A program made the translations under genes and the position numbers. Source: Rhynchopus euleeides (taxonomy: Eukaryota; Euglenozoa; Diplonemea; Diplonemida; Diplonemidae). From it: a DNA stretch of 64,000 bases. The stretch spans positions 1,364,001 through 1,428,000 of the forward strand of contig OY723293.1 of assembly GCA_963210315.1 (NCBI GenBank). The letters run 5' to 3'. Of this stretch, positions 22,766 through 33,808 are shown piece after piece. The notes below the pieces were generated by a model that was given only the letters and a program-made list of their open reading frames with translations, was not told where the DNA came from and made no database searches. Within the stretch, counting starts at the first letter, position 1, and each line of letters starts with the position of its first letter.

Positions 22766-23570
22766 GAGGGGAGGTAAGGAGGCCAAACCGAGCTTGCTAC
22801 ACCCACCACCACCACCCCCCAAAAGATGGTGGTGCACTATGCCTGGACAGCCCGAAGCCGGGGGAAACCCTGGTGGATGCCCACCGGAGCGCAGTGCAGC
22901 ACCAGACCTGCCTCCAGAACCTGCCTTCCCCCCCCTCTCTTCCACCCACACCGATGTCTTCTCTCCTCGCCCTCCCACCCCTCTGTGCGATCTGGCCAGC
23001 ACAGCAGCTTCTGCTGCCTGTGCTGCTGTGGCCTGGGGTTGGGGGGGGTGAGTGGCTGGAGGGGGAGTCACATTGCACAGCACACCCCCCTGCGTTGTGC
23101 CGCTGCGGCTACCGCCGCATAGTGCATTGCAGGGGTGTGTGTGTGTGTGTGCCAACGCATATATCCGTCGTAGAGCAGTGGCTCAGGTTGGGTATCGTCA
23201 GTAGAACAGACCGGACCGCCTGAAGAACACACCAATTTTGAGGGGTCCCTCAAAGCACCCACACGCGAGTCTAACTCGGTCCCCGTTTTCCCCACTAGAT
23301 CATTCATTCGTGTCGTGTTGACAAGCTCTTGATGCAACCCTCCAAAACCATTAGCCATCCTCCGTAGCCTCTGCCCTGCACAGCGCAGGCTGCCCTGCCC
23401 CTACAGGGGGGGATACCACGCCGCTCTAATTTGCACACCCCGCCAAGCCACAGGACAGGGGCCTGCACACTGCTGAGTGCTGTGCGGTGCGGCCTGGGGT
23501 GAAGGGGGGGGTCGCATCCCCCGACACGGGGGGGGGGGGGGTGGGGCGGGGTGGGTGAGGCGGTGCTGCC
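22766..23570. other. intergenic between the two coiled-coil genes
   Basis: Poly-C/poly-G rich DNA. It holds (GT)n at 23135-23152 and a G13-type run at 23529-23541, close to the next start codon. No gene is supported. Confidence 0.45.
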
Positions 23571-24712
23571 ATGCATCTGCACCGCCCGGTGACATCGGAG
23601 AGGCATGTGCGGCACAGCGAGCCCCACTCCCGCTATGACGTGCCCCGAGCAGCGACGGCGGAAGGTATGCATAATCTTTCTTGGGCATAGTGCCGGCAGT
23701 GGGTTGGGATGAGAAAGAAGTGTCGCCTTGTCAGGGCTCGATCTATCTCGCCTTCATGCAGGCAAGGAGGGGGGGGGGTAGGGGGCGGGGAGTGTGAAAC
23801 CACAAGGGCTCCGGTTGGCTGTGCCGCCGCATGCGGGTCAGGACTTTGCCTCGTGCAGGCCACCCCACCCCCCCGCCACCACACACAGGAGGGAGGCGGT
23901 GCAGGCATGGGGCTGCGAAGACGTCACACCCCGCACCCTCCTACCAGACGCCGTCGGCCAACACGCAGCTCCCCCCTGCATGTGGGCATCACGCACACCC
24001 TGCACACGGGCACAAGGCACGGCCCCCCTGCGGTGTGGACGCTGCGAAGTGGACATCTCTAGAGAGTATTGAGGCAGCGCCTGCCCCGTCGGAGATGTCG
24101 CTGGGCCTGTCGGGGATGGGCGTGGCGACGCCGCAGATGTCCTTCGACGACCACCCCACGCACACACGCAACATGATGCGCGAGAGGGAGGCGTGGCGGG
24201 TGGAGCGCGACAGCCACGACAAGCGGAGGAAGAAGCTGCAGCAGCAGGTGGCGCTCCTGGGGAGGCAGGGCAAGGAGATGAAGGCGCGCATCGAGTCCTC
24301 CGAGCAGCAGAACCAGGCCCTGCGGTGCGACCTCGCTGCTTCGGAGAAGCAGCGGTGCACTGCCGAGAAGGGCCTGGCACGGCAGCTGGAGGCAAACCGC
24401 TGCCTGCAGGACGACGTGGCAGCACTGGTGGCGGAAATACAACGCCTAAGGTGCAGGGCAAAACCCTCTATACGCGACTCTGACCTCCTCCGGCAGGTGC
24501 GAGGTGCGGAGCGTCGCATCGCAGCCCTCGAGAGCGTTGCGGGGGGTGGAGGAGCTGCACCGCAGCAGCAGCAGCATTCCGATTTCAAACCCCTGCTCAC
24601 GCCAGACTTCCTCGGCCTGTTCGACGTCGCAGCTCCCATCGGCTGTGGCAGCACACTGCGTGTTAACGGTGCTGACTGGCTGCAGGAGCCGCCTGCTTGG
24701 GACGCGCCATAG
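23571..24712 (+). CDS. small coiled-coil protein of unknown function, 2 exons
   Basis: Exons 23571-23664 and 23889-24712 are joined in phase 1 (GTATGC donor, ACACAG acceptor), giving about 305 residues. There is an in-frame TGA just upstream of the ATG. The N-terminal third is His/Pro/Arg-rich and unstructured. Residues of about 115-240 form a heptad coiled coil (RKKLQQQVALLGRQGKEMKA, AEKGLARQLEANRCLQDDVA, LLRQVRGAERRIAALES). The tail ends LQEPPAWDAP. It directly follows another coiled-coil gene on the same strand. The two might be fragments of one longer gene, but the stop codons and the fresh start argue for separate genes. Confidence 0.6.
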
Positions 24713-25535
24713 GGTTGCCGGGAGGGGGTGGGTGTGGCATGCCCAGGCCCGGCTTTATTAGCCACAAATCGTGGGTGTGGGGGTGTGTCGGGATCCCATC
24801 AGCGCCGCCAACTGTCGGGAAGCCGGTGCAACGCCATGCCTGCGTTCCGCTGGGCTGTGCTGACCCCCCTGAAGCGTCAGGCAAAGCAAGCCTCCTCTCT
24901 CTCTCTCTCTCTCTCTCTCTCGTATGATTCGGGTGTGGCTATCCGTGAAAAGAATGCTCGCACCTCGCACCTTTCTCTCTCTTTGCCCCACTACTACTGC
25001 CCCCCCATAACCCCACCAACCCGGAACGTCGTTGCATGTCAGCTGCCGCTGATGTGCCAGCTGTGGGCTTACCAGCCCCTGCTCCTCGCACCTCGGGGTG
25101 GGGGGAGAAGGCGTGACAGGATGTGAGGCTGGCAGGCAACCTGCTCCGACATGATTCAGGGGGACGGCACCCCATCACCCCCTCGGCTCCTCACCTCCGG
25201 CACCCCCCGCCCACCCCCTGATTGCATGTGTCCTCTGCACAGTTGCTGTGGCAGGAGGTGGGGGGTGTCAAGGTGGTGTCTTCGTTCGTCCGATATGACT
25301 CCCCTTTCTTTGCAAGACGCAGATTGGCACACAGGCCAGTAGTTTCTGAGCACTGCCACACTGTAGTACACCGCCCGGTGTGGCGGTTCCCCTTCGTCGC
25401 CGATCATGTGTTGCCCGGCCACCCCTGAGTCACAACAGCGCACTCGGAACCACTGTCCCCTCACCACCTTCTGCCTGCCTTCGCTGCATTACGACCCCCC
25501 CTGCCCTAGGTCCACACACCCTCCCCCTCTCAACC
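24713..25535. other. intergenic with CT microsatellite
   Basis: A (CT)n tract lies at 24895-24921. No ORF is supported. CCCCCCTGCCCTAG with AG at 25508-25509 is a plausible leader acceptor for the SRAP gene 27 bases downstream. Confidence 0.5.
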
Positions 25536-26600
25536 ATGTGTGGAAGGGCGGCCTGCACGCTCAACCCACACGACCTGCGCCATGCCGCATCCAAGGCGCT
25601 GGGCCGCAGCATCGCACCCCCACACCCCCCCGCCGGCACTGGCGCCGCGCCACCACCACTGGGCTCCACCACCGCCACCACGGCCGCACCGGAAACCGGT
25701 TGCAGCTACAACATGCCACCTGGATCGAACCACCACGTCGTGCACAGCCAGGTCAGCTCTGAGGGCTGCGAGGGAGCTGACGATGCCACCGACCTGCAGA
25801 TGTCCCAGGCAATGTGGGGGGCACGCGTCGCACCCGGCAGCAGCAAGCTCGTCATCAACGCCAGGAGCGAGGCACTGATGGAGAAGGCAACCTTCCGCAA
25901 GATGCAAGCCTGCCTCGTCTACATCTCAGGGTACTACGAGTGGTGCCCCACCGAGGAACGCCAGCCCTACTACTTCCACCCCGAAGCACCCCCCACCCCC
26001 GAAACCGCAGCGGAGAACGAGGGCCCCGGCGGCGCGCCGGACTGCCCGCCCCTCCTTTGCTGCGCTGGGATCTACGACCCGAAGAAGGAGGCGTTCCTCA
26101 TCCTGACACGCAGTGCCACCCAGGAGCTGTCGTGGTGCCACCACAGGGTCCCCGTTATATTTGAGGGTGCGTCAGACGCGCAGGCGTGGCTGGGCCTGGG
26201 GGTGCTGGGTTCCAACCCAGCGCTCGCCTTGAAGCTTCTCGAGGCTGCCATGGCGAAGAAGAGCTACGACAATGTCCGGTGGCACCGCGTGTCCCGCGAG
26301 GTGGGCCGGATTGCCTTCAACAGCCCTGACTGTGTCCAGCGCGTCGAGGCATCTGCCCCGCTGGCGAAGAAGCGCAAGACCTCTTCCAAAAGCGCACCGC
26401 CCCCTCCGGGCCAGCCCTCCCTCTTCGACGCCTGGAAGACAGCCCCGCTGAAGAAACGCCAGAGGGTGGCGGGTGTTGAGGCAGCGAGCGCCACTGGGGC
26501 CAGCCCCGTTGGCTGCGGCGGCGGCGGCGGCGGTGGTGGTGATGGTAAGAAACCCGCCCCAGAGGTGATCGATCTCAGCGAAGGTGCTACGGTGGTGTGA
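25536..26600 (+). CDS. HMCES: SRAP-domain abasic-site DNA-protein crosslinker (HMCES/YedK family)
   Basis: Single exon, 354 residues. Met-Cys start (MCGRAACTL): in this family the Met is removed and Cys2 bonds covalently to abasic sites in single-stranded DNA. Other family marks are YNMPPGSNHHVV at about 64-75, NARSEAL at 108-114, GYYEW with the catalytic Glu at about 135, and the paired His of HHRVPVIF at 202-209. An acidic/Pro-rich insert at about 145-170 separates conserved blocks. The C-terminus is a lysine-rich tail (KKRKTSSK, PLKKRQR) that could be a nuclear signal. It has a QPSLFDAWK segment reminiscent of, but not matching, a PCNA-interacting box, then a Gly run. The expected role is nuclear replication-coupled abasic-site protection. 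Confidence 0.92.
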   Translation: MCGRAACTLNPHDLRHAASKALGRSIAPPHPPAGTGAAPPPLGSTTATTAAPETGCSYNMPPGSNHHVVHSQVSSEGCEGADDATDLQMSQAMWGARVAPGSSKLVINARSEALMEKATFRKMQACLVYISGYYEWCPTEERQPYYFHPEAPPTPETAAENEGPGGAPDCPPLLCCAGIYDPKKEAFLILTRSATQELSWCHHRVPVIFEGASDAQAWLGLGVLGSNPALALKLLEAAMAKKSYDNVRWHRVSREVGRIAFNSPDCVQRVEASAPLAKKRKTSSKSAPPPPGQPSLFDAWKTAPLKKRQRVAGVEAASATGASPVGCGGGGGGGGDGKKPAPEVIDLSEGATVV

Positions 26601-27559
26601 AGGGGGTGTGGGTGATCACCATCGCCCCACACGCGCACACCCCGCCACTCGCTACTAGGGGAGCCTCGCTCGTGTTATCCAGGGGGTGTGGGAGTGGGTC
26701 TTTTTCGTTTTTGATCAGCCCGCCTTAGATGCCCCGCCCTCTGCCCCTGTCTCCCCCCCCCTCCCAGAACCCTTCCTGCGCGTGGGGTGTGTGTGTGTGG
26801 GGGGGCATGGTGTGAAATAAGAATAGGGCCGCGGGGTTTGGGGTTGCGGTTAGCCTTATTTCTCAGGCGGGTGGGTGGGGTTGACCAGGTCAACCCCACC
26901 CAAAAGGCGCTGGGACAAGGATGTGGGTGTGGTCTCTGACTTGCCAGGACATCCAGTGCAGTTTCGCACCCGCAGTCGCACAATATTGCACTCCAGGTCT
27001 CATGCTTGCACTGCGGTGCAAGTATGGGGATCCCTGCAGTGCAATAATGTGCCCTTTAAGGTTGGAGTGCAGTGTGCCTAGTACACTGCCAGCCACAGAA
27101 ACAGCCTGGATCTGGCTGTGGGCTGTTCCACGTCCCTTCTCACAGTCTTCAGTCTCACACCAGTGACTGGATCCAGGCACCCACACCCGACCACCCCACA
27201 CAATGTGACACATCCAGCCAGACTGTCAGGCTCAGCCCACCCACACCCAGGTCCTGCCCAGTGCCCTGTCTGGGTGGATTCGGGCCATCTGCAGGTTCAG
27301 CACCCGCACACGGCCACAGCTGCCGTCTCAGCCCGCACGCACCTAGATGTGCCGAAAGTCCCGGGTGATGGCAAGACACCATCACCTGCACCCCGAGTCG
27401 GCCTCAACTGCACTCGAGCAGGAACAAAAGGCCTCGGGCCTTTGGCCCGAGTACATTTTTTTCCTGCACTCGGGTGCGTTCGGTCTGTGTGCGTGTGCGA
27501 CTGGTAACAGTAAGGGCGCTTGGTGTTTGGGGTCCGGGGGGGTGGGGTTTGGGGTTAGC
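26601..27559. other. intergenic with several short palindromes
   Basis: A perfect palindrome lies at 26873-26901 (arms GGGTGGGGTTGACC, 1-base spacer). TTGCACTGC and GCAGTGCAA face each other at about 27005-27041. CTCGGGCC...GGCCCGAG is at about 27430-27450. No gene is seen. This DNA leads into the telomere-like array. Confidence 0.55.
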
Positions 27560-30260
27560 CCATATTTCACACCATGGGGGGGGGGGGGGGGGGCAGGCCT
27601 CTGGCTAATTCTGGGGCCGGACTTAACGTTGGGCCGGAGGGGGGGGGGGGCCCTACCCTACCCTACCCTACCCTACAGCACGTCGGGGGTACCCACAACC
27701 CGACCCAACCCTACCCTAGGGTGAGGGTTGGGTACCCATAACCCGACCCAACACGACCCTACCCAACCCAGGGGTCAGGGCCAGGGTTGACCCTAGACCC
27801 AACCCAACCCTAGGGTTAGGGTTAGGGTAAACCCTTGACCCAACCCTAGGGTTAGGGTCAGGGTTAACCCTAGACCCTACCCTAACCCTAGGGTTAGGGT
27901 TAGGGTTAACCCTTGACCCAACCCTAGGGTTAGGGTTAGGGTTAACCCTAGACCCAACCCTAGGGTTAGGGTTAGGGTTAACCCTTGACCCAACCCCAGG
28001 GTTAGGGTCAGGGTTGACCCTAGACCCTACCCTAACCCTACGGTTGGGGTCAGGGTTAACCCTAGACCCTACCCAACCCTCGGGTTAGGGTCAGGGTTGA
28101 CCCTAGACCCTACCCAACCCTAGGGTTAGGGTCAGGGTTAACCCTAGACCCTACCCTAACCCTCGGGTTAGGGTCAGGGTTGACCCTAGACCCTACCCAA
28201 CCCTCGGGTTAGGGTTAGGGTTAACCCTGGACCCTACCCAACCCTAGGGTTAGGGTTAGGGTTGACCCTAGACCCTACCCTAACCCTAGGGTTAGGGTCA
28301 GGGTTAACCCTAGACCCTACCCTAACCCTAGGGTTAGGGTTAGGGTTAACCCTTGACCCAACCCTAGGGTTAGGGTCAGGGTTGACCCCAGACCCTACCC
28401 AACCCTAGGGTTAGGGTTAGGGTAAACCCTTGACCCAACCCTAGGGTTAGGGTTAGGGTTAACCCTTGACCCAACCCCAGGGTTAGGGTCAGGGTTGACC
28501 CTAGACCCTACCCAACCCTCGGGTTAGGGTTAGGGTTAACCCTGGACCCTACCCAACCCTAGGGTTAGGGTTAGGGTTGACCCTAGACCCTACCCTAACC
28601 CTAGGGTTAGGGTCAGGGTTAACCCTAGACCCTACCCTAACCCTAGGGTTAGGGTTAGGGTTAACCCTTGACCCAACCCTAGGGTTAGGGTCAGGGTTGA
28701 CCCTAGACCCTACCCTAACCCTAGGGTTAGGGTCAGGGTTAACCCTAGACCCTACCCTAACCCTAGGGTTAGGGTTAGGGTTAACCCTTGACCCAACCCT
28801 AGGGTTAGGGTCAGGGTTGACCCTAGACCCTACCCTAACCCTAGGGTTAGGGTCAGGGTTAACCCTAGACCCTACCCAACCCTAGGGTTAGGGTCAGGGT
28901 TAACCCTAACCCTGATCCGAGGGTTGGGTCGGGTCTAGGGTTCACCCTGACCCAAACCCGAACCCTAGGGTAGGGTTGGGTCTAGGGTCAACCCTAACCC
29001 TAGGGTCGGGCAGGGTCTTGGGTTAACCCCCAACCCTAACCCTCGGGTTGGGTAGGGTATAGGGTTAACCCTAACCCTAACCCTAGGGTTGGGTTGGGTC
29101 TAGGGTTAACCCTGACCCTAACCCTAGGGTTGGGTAGGGTATAGGGTTAACCCCAACCCTAACCCTAGGGTTGGGTTGGGTCTAGGGTTAACCCTAACCC
29201 TAGGGTAGGGTTGGGTGTAGGGTTGGGTTGGGTATAGGGTTAACCCTGACCCTAACCCTAGGGTAGGGTCTAGGGTTAACCCTAACCCTAACCCTAGGGT
29301 TGGGTAGGGTGTAGGGTTAACCCTAACCCTAGGGTAGGGTTGGGTCTAGGGTTAACCCTGACCCTAACCCTAGGGTAGGGTCTAGGGTTAACCCCAACCC
29401 TAACCCTAGGGTTGGGTAGGGTGTAGGGTTAACCCTAACCCTAGGGTAGGGTTGGGTTAACCCTAACCCTAGGGTTGGGTTGGGTCTAGGGTTAACCCTA
29501 ACCCTAGGGTTGGGTTGGGTATAGGGTTAACCCTAACCCTAGGGTTGGGTTGGGTCTAGGGTTAACCCTGACCCTAACCCTAGGGTTGGGTAGGGTATAG
29601 GGTTAACCCCAACCCTAACCCTAGGGTTGGGTTGGGTCTAGGGTTAACCCTAACCCTAACCCTAGGGTAGGGTTGGGTTGGGTCTAGGGTTAACCCTAAC
29701 CCTAGGGTAGGGTTGGGTGTAGGGTTAACCCGAACCCTAACCCTAGGGTAGGGTTGGGTCTAGGGTTAACCCCAACCCTAACCTTAGGGTTGGGTAGGGT
29801 GTAGGGTTAACCCTGACCCTAACCCTAGGGTAGGGTCTAGGGTTAACCCCAACCCCAACCCTAGGGTTGGGTAGGGTGTAGGGTTAACCCTCACCCTAAC
29901 CCTAGGGTTGGGTAGGGTATAGGGTTAACCCTAACCCCAGGGTAGGGTCTAGGGTTAACCCTAACCCTAACCCTAGGGTGAGGGTAGGGTCTGGAGTTAA
30001 CCCCAACCCTAACCCTAGGGTTGGGTAGGGTCTAGGGTCACCCGTAACCCTCGAAATCGGGCCCAAATCGCCAAAATGGGCACCCCTCGAAAAAAAAATT
30101 CGAAAAGGTCCCCCTACCCACACCTGGAAATTACCAAAAAATCTGGGACCCCGGCGGCCCCAACCCTAGGGTAGGGTAGGGTAGCCCCCCCCCTCCCCCC
30201 CCCGGCACGGAGAAACTTAACGTTCGACCCGAATTAGCCAGAGGCCTGGGGGGGGGGGGC
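27560..30260. repeat. telomere-motif satellite forming a ~2.7-kb inverted repeat
   Basis: The array is built of CCCTAA/TTAGGG variants in 36-42-bp units. From about 27790 to 28905 units read like AACCCTAGGGTTAGGGTTA...GACCC. From about 28915 to 30040 they read as the reverse complement (GGGTCTAGGGTTAACCCTAA). The outer flanks are inverted too: CAGGCCTCTGGCTAATTC at 27594-27611 faces GAATTAGCCAGAGGCCTG at 30230-30248, each followed inward by an AACGTTA-type core and a homopolymer run. The midpoint of these flanks (about 28921) coincides with the orientation switch. It is not a simple chromosome end, because genes lie on both sides. Confidence 0.9.
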
Positions 30261-31067
30261 GAAAAACAAAGTGCACCTCTTGGTAAGCCCGAGTTCGATA
30301 AGCCCTCCCCACGCACACCGCAATGTAAACCGCCCACCCTACTGCGTGAGCCCCATGTGTGTAGATGCCTGGCATTACCGTGCCACCACTGCCCCCCACT
30401 CCCCTTGCCGAGTGAAGGGAGATCATCCTTGTGCTTCCTTCTACTTCACCACCCCGCCCCCCTTGCCCCATCCCTTCCCCGTATTGCTGCTCTCCCATTA
30501 CCCCTTCGTTAGTTCCCTGCAGAGTAAACGCTTGCGGCCCTCGTCCCCCGCCCCCCGCCCCCCCCCCCCCCCCCAGTTGCCACCCTGTGAGATCTTTCTT
30601 CTTCGTTGCTGCCTAGAGAAGGGTGGCAAGTCTGTGGCAAGACTGGTGGGGGTGGGGGTGGTGCTGTTCGGCACCAGGCATGCGGCCCAGCAGGGTGTGC
30701 TTCCCATCTGGCTTCCCCACTGCCTTGGCGGCCTCGCTGTGGCGGCTAAGGCACGGCAGGGGGGTGGGGTGGTGAGGTGACCTATCTGTCGGAGGGTGTT
30801 TCGAGGTTGTCTCACACAGGTGCTGCACTGCTTCAACGTACCCCTAGCCCTGAAGCGGCAGCAAGCGGATCCAGCCTCCCGCCTGGTGGGGGTGCCGCAG
30901 CTGTAGGCATAGCAGGATAGCGGCAGGCACCCCTGCATCCCAGCCCACCCACCCCACCCGCTGTTGCTTTGCTCGCGTTTCCCGGTGGTGTGTGCTTTGC
31001 TGCAGCCACAAACCCCAGGCTGTCTGGTATCACCCTCCCCCCCTCACAGGTTTCCCTGCACAACACA
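30261..31067 (+). promoter_or_regulatory. spacer and 5' flank of membrane-protein gene copy 1
   Basis: A C-run lies at about 30551-30574. CCCCCCTCACAG with AG at 31048-31049 precedes the start codon by 19 bases and is likely the leader acceptor. From 30979 onward the sequence is shared with copy 2. Before that it is unique to copy 1. Confidence 0.45.
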
Positions 31068-32699
31068 ATGCGTGCGTTGCTGGTGGTCTGTTTGCTGGCA
31101 GGGGCAGCGCATGGTGTCCCCACCTTCTGCGACAATGCCGATCAGCACGATTTTGGCACCGATCAGTCGGGTCGCATTGTGCACCTTCCACCACGCGGTT
31201 ATGGAGAGAGCAGGACGTGCTACATCGCCAACTGCCAGGGGCAGGACCTGCACGTGAGGTATGAGGTCTTCCTCATCGGCAAGAATGTGGAATCGATGGG
31301 CGTGCCCGGGAATGCATCGCTGTCGGTGACAGACGCGACGGGCACTCAGCTTGACATCATGCGTGGGGTGGGACCCCTCTCCACCAGCGTCGCACGCCGG
31401 GTGCCTGTGACTAAGGTGTACCCCACGGGTGCTGTGCTATTCCTGGAGTCGCGTTACGTCATCCAGCGCTGGCCTGGGTTCGCAGCATCGTGGCGCTGTG
31501 GGGCGGACCCCGAGCCCCTGCCGGTGCCTCAGCTGCCGGCCTACGTGCCTACGGCCTGTGACGAGACTCAGGTGATCCCAGGTGGCACATCGGCATATGG
31601 ATTCCTGGCTGGGCTTTACTGCTTCGTCGCAGAGCCCTGCGGGCCGGCGCATCGCACCGGGATTCGCATCAACGAGTTCAACCTGCCGAACACCCAAGTG
31701 GGTGCATCGCTCGTCAACTCCTCATCCCGAGGCACCATGGGCGCCATCACGGAGCGGTACATCCAGTCGCGCATCCCGCGGGAGTGGTCTGCGTCGTACA
31801 GCGGTGACTTGGGGGTGGTGCTGATGGTCCGAGTGTCTTCCCCGAGGGACTCGTCGACGGGGCTGGTGGTGGAGTCACGGTGCCTCCCGCTGGTGGCGTC
31901 CGAGCCGACGCAGGTGTACCTGCCGTCCTGCACGCCGCACACATATGCGGAGGGGAGTGGGGAGGCGGTGGAGTCGATCCCCAACGCAGGGGTGGACGGG
32001 AAGTGCTTTGTCATGCAGTGCGGCGTTGGGCAGTGGGTGGAGGTGTCGCTGCCGCGCTTCGAACGCGGTGCCCGCACCAACTACCTGCAGGTGCTGCAGC
32101 CCGACACCTTCGACAGCCCGCGTGTCGTGCAGCAGGAGCTGACAACCATCAACGGCAGCATGGCGGGTGTGGTGGTGCCGAGCCGCATTGCCGCCGTGCG
32201 TCTGATCCCTGGCGCCCTTCGCCCTGGCGACGCAGAGCTGCACATGGTGTGGCGGTGTGTCGCAGAGGGCACCACGGGCGCACCCGACACGCAGGCACCG
32301 CCCACACCCGAGCCCGTCGGCGAGGCACCACCCACACCCGAGCCTGGCACATCTGGCACAGCTGAGCCTGGCACATCTGGTACAGCTGAACCGGGCACAT
32401 CTGGCACAGCTGAGCCTGGCACATCTGGCACAGCTGAACCGGGCACACCCGTCACACCTGCACCTCGCGGCACGCTGGTGCCCGGCACGACCGCAGCCCC
32501 GACGGTGGGTGAGGATGACGGGGATGATGGCCTTTCCAGCGGTGCCATCGTTGGCATCGTGGTGGGCAGCGTTGTCGCGGTGATCGTCCTGGTGGCCGTG
32601 GGGGTGTGGGTGTGGCGCAGCAGCTCTGCAAGGCCCAACCTGGGTGCCCCGCAGAACGGCCAGGAGATGGGCGCCACAGAGCCCACGCAGACTGTCTGA
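31068..32699 (+). CDS. type I membrane glycoprotein-like protein of unknown function, copy 1
   Basis: 543 residues, single exon. The signal peptide is MRALLVVCLLAGAAHG. The ectodomain has three similar Cys-containing segments (from about 20, 160 and 290), each with a SxxC-type end (SWRCGADPEP, VESRCLPL, VWRCVAEG). This suggests three diverged beta-sandwich repeats. A Pro/Thr/Ser/Glu stalk at about 430-490 holds four EPGTSGTA units. One membrane helix (AIVGIVVGSVVAVIVLVAVG) follows, with a short cytoplasmic tail WRSSSARPN...TEPTQTV. I do not recognise the family. It is probably at the cell surface. It is the first of two tandem copies; copy 2 at 40598 differs mainly in stalk length and a 25-residue patch. 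Confidence 0.8.
   Translation: MRALLVVCLLAGAAHGVPTFCDNADQHDFGTDQSGRIVHLPPRGYGESRTCYIANCQGQDLHVRYEVFLIGKNVESMGVPGNASLSVTDATGTQLDIMRGVGPLSTSVARRVPVTKVYPTGAVLFLESRYVIQRWPGFAASWRCGADPEPLPVPQLPAYVPTACDETQVIPGGTSAYGFLAGLYCFVAEPCGPAHRTGIRINEFNLPNTQVGASLVNSSSRGTMGAITERYIQSRIPREWSASYSGDLGVVLMVRVSSPRDSSTGLVVESRCLPLVASEPTQVYLPSCTPHTYAEGSGEAVESIPNAGVDGKCFVMQCGVGQWVEVSLPRFERGARTNYLQVLQPDTFDSPRVVQQELTTINGSMAGVVVPSRIAAVRLIPGALRPGDAELHMVWRCVAEGTTGAPDTQAPPTPEPVGEAPPTPEPGTSGTAEPGTSGTAEPGTSGTAEPGTSGTAEPGTPVTPAPRGTLVPGTTAAPTVGEDDGDDGLSSGAIVGIVVGSVVAVIVLVAVGVWVWRSSSARPNLGAPQNGQEMGATEPTQTV
32340..32435 (+). repeat. 24-bp coding minisatellite, four units (EPGTSGTA)
   Basis: Four tandem 24-bp units, nearly identical, lie in the stalk of copy 1. 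Copy 2 has a single unit at 41870-41893. The 72-base difference accounts for the 24-residue length difference of the two proteins. Confidence 0.9.
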
Positions 32700-33197
32700 C
32701 ACTGATCCCCTCGCTCCGGGGTGGCACCGCGCCCCCTTTGTCTTTTTTCTCCCTTGCAAAAATTCTTAGAAGAAAAACCAGTATCCTGAAAGTGGGGAAC
32801 AAGCCCCCCAGTTAGGAACAGCCCTGTCGCTGACTCGTTGTTTTTGTTTTGTTTTTCTTTCTGTGCAGGCACGCAGTGTCGTTGGAAACCAGATGGTGTG
32901 GTCCCCTCACGGGGCTCTTGTTGCCCTTTTTCCCTCCTTTCTGGGTTCGCATATCCCGCAAGCAAGCAAGAAACATCTTGCTGGGGTGTGCGCCCAACGC
33001 TGCTCCGTGCGGGGCAGCGCTCAACGAAACAAGGATTATCGCTCTTCATTATTCTGTGGAGAGCCCCGTGGGGTGATCAGCCATCTGGTGCACATCGTCA
33101 CGTTGCTGTTGTCATAGCATGCAACATGGTCAGCCATGTGCAGTTCTTGGGAGTGGTTCCGAACCCTTCCTTGCAACATTGGAGCTCCCTTCCCCCC

Positions 33198-33265
33198 CCC
33201 GACAAGAAGGTGCTGGGAGATTTACTTTTCCATTCACTCTCGACGATCAAATCCCCCCCCCCCCC
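33198..33265 (+). repeat. short dispersed repeat between poly-C tracts
   Basis: AAGAAGGTGCTGGGAGATTT through CACTCTCGACGATCAA is absent from unit 2 (C-run at about 42664). It occurs, slightly changed, at about 60450-60495 and 62386-62432. Each copy ends in a C-run. Confidence 0.8.
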
Positions 33266-33275
33266 CCGACTCGGA

Positions 33276-33284
33276 GGTCTGCCA
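33276..33284 (+). repeat. left target-site duplication of the hAT-like element
   Basis: GGTCTGCCA, repeated at 35627-35635. The single-copy empty site is preserved in unit 2. Confidence 0.85.
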
Positions 33285-33808
33285 CAGGGCAATTCCTAAC
33301 TATCGACCCATCGACCCACCAAAAACCGGTTTCCCCCCCCCCACTTTTTCCATCGACCCATCGACCCACCGACCCACCGAATTTCTGGGTCGGTGGGTCG
33401 GTGGGTTGAGGGGATCGTTTCATCAACCCATCTACCCATCGACCAACCAACCCATCGACCCACCGACTTTGGTCAGGGGCTTGACATGACCTGGATCATG
33501 TCAACCTGTGAACATATGTTCACTACCGTGGCCTCCGGCGGCTGGGGGGCTCTGCCCCCCAGACCCCCCTGTGCCGTGTCCTTGCGCGACAATTTATCGT
33601 CACATCGGGTAGGGTCTGGCCACTCAGGATGCAGCCCAATTCACACCGAATATGCGCCCGCCAGGAATAAATGTTCACTACCGTGGCCTCCGGCGGCTGG
33701 GGGGCTCTGCCCCCCCCAGACCCCCCTGTGCCCTGTGCCTGTCCAGCAGGGACAAACACCCCCCGTTTGAAAGGCAGCCTATTGGATCCTGCGTGCCATG
33801 CCATCTTT

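Noticed and set aside
24895..24921. CT run as a functional regulatory element
   Set aside because: Plain dinucleotide microsatellite with no further signal.
28577..30123. ORFs of repeated TLDPTLTLGLG-type peptides on both strands in the satellite
   Set aside because: They are translations of the telomere-motif repeat with no start context or sequence complexity.
27560..30260. A true chromosome end (telomere)
   Set aside because: Genes and unique DNA continue on both sides, units alternate strand, and the array reverses at its centre.
33295..33480. CRISPR-like array from repeated ATCGACCCA words
   Set aside because: Irregular spacing, no unique spacers, eukaryotic context and strong inverted symmetry: it is a transposon subterminal repeat.
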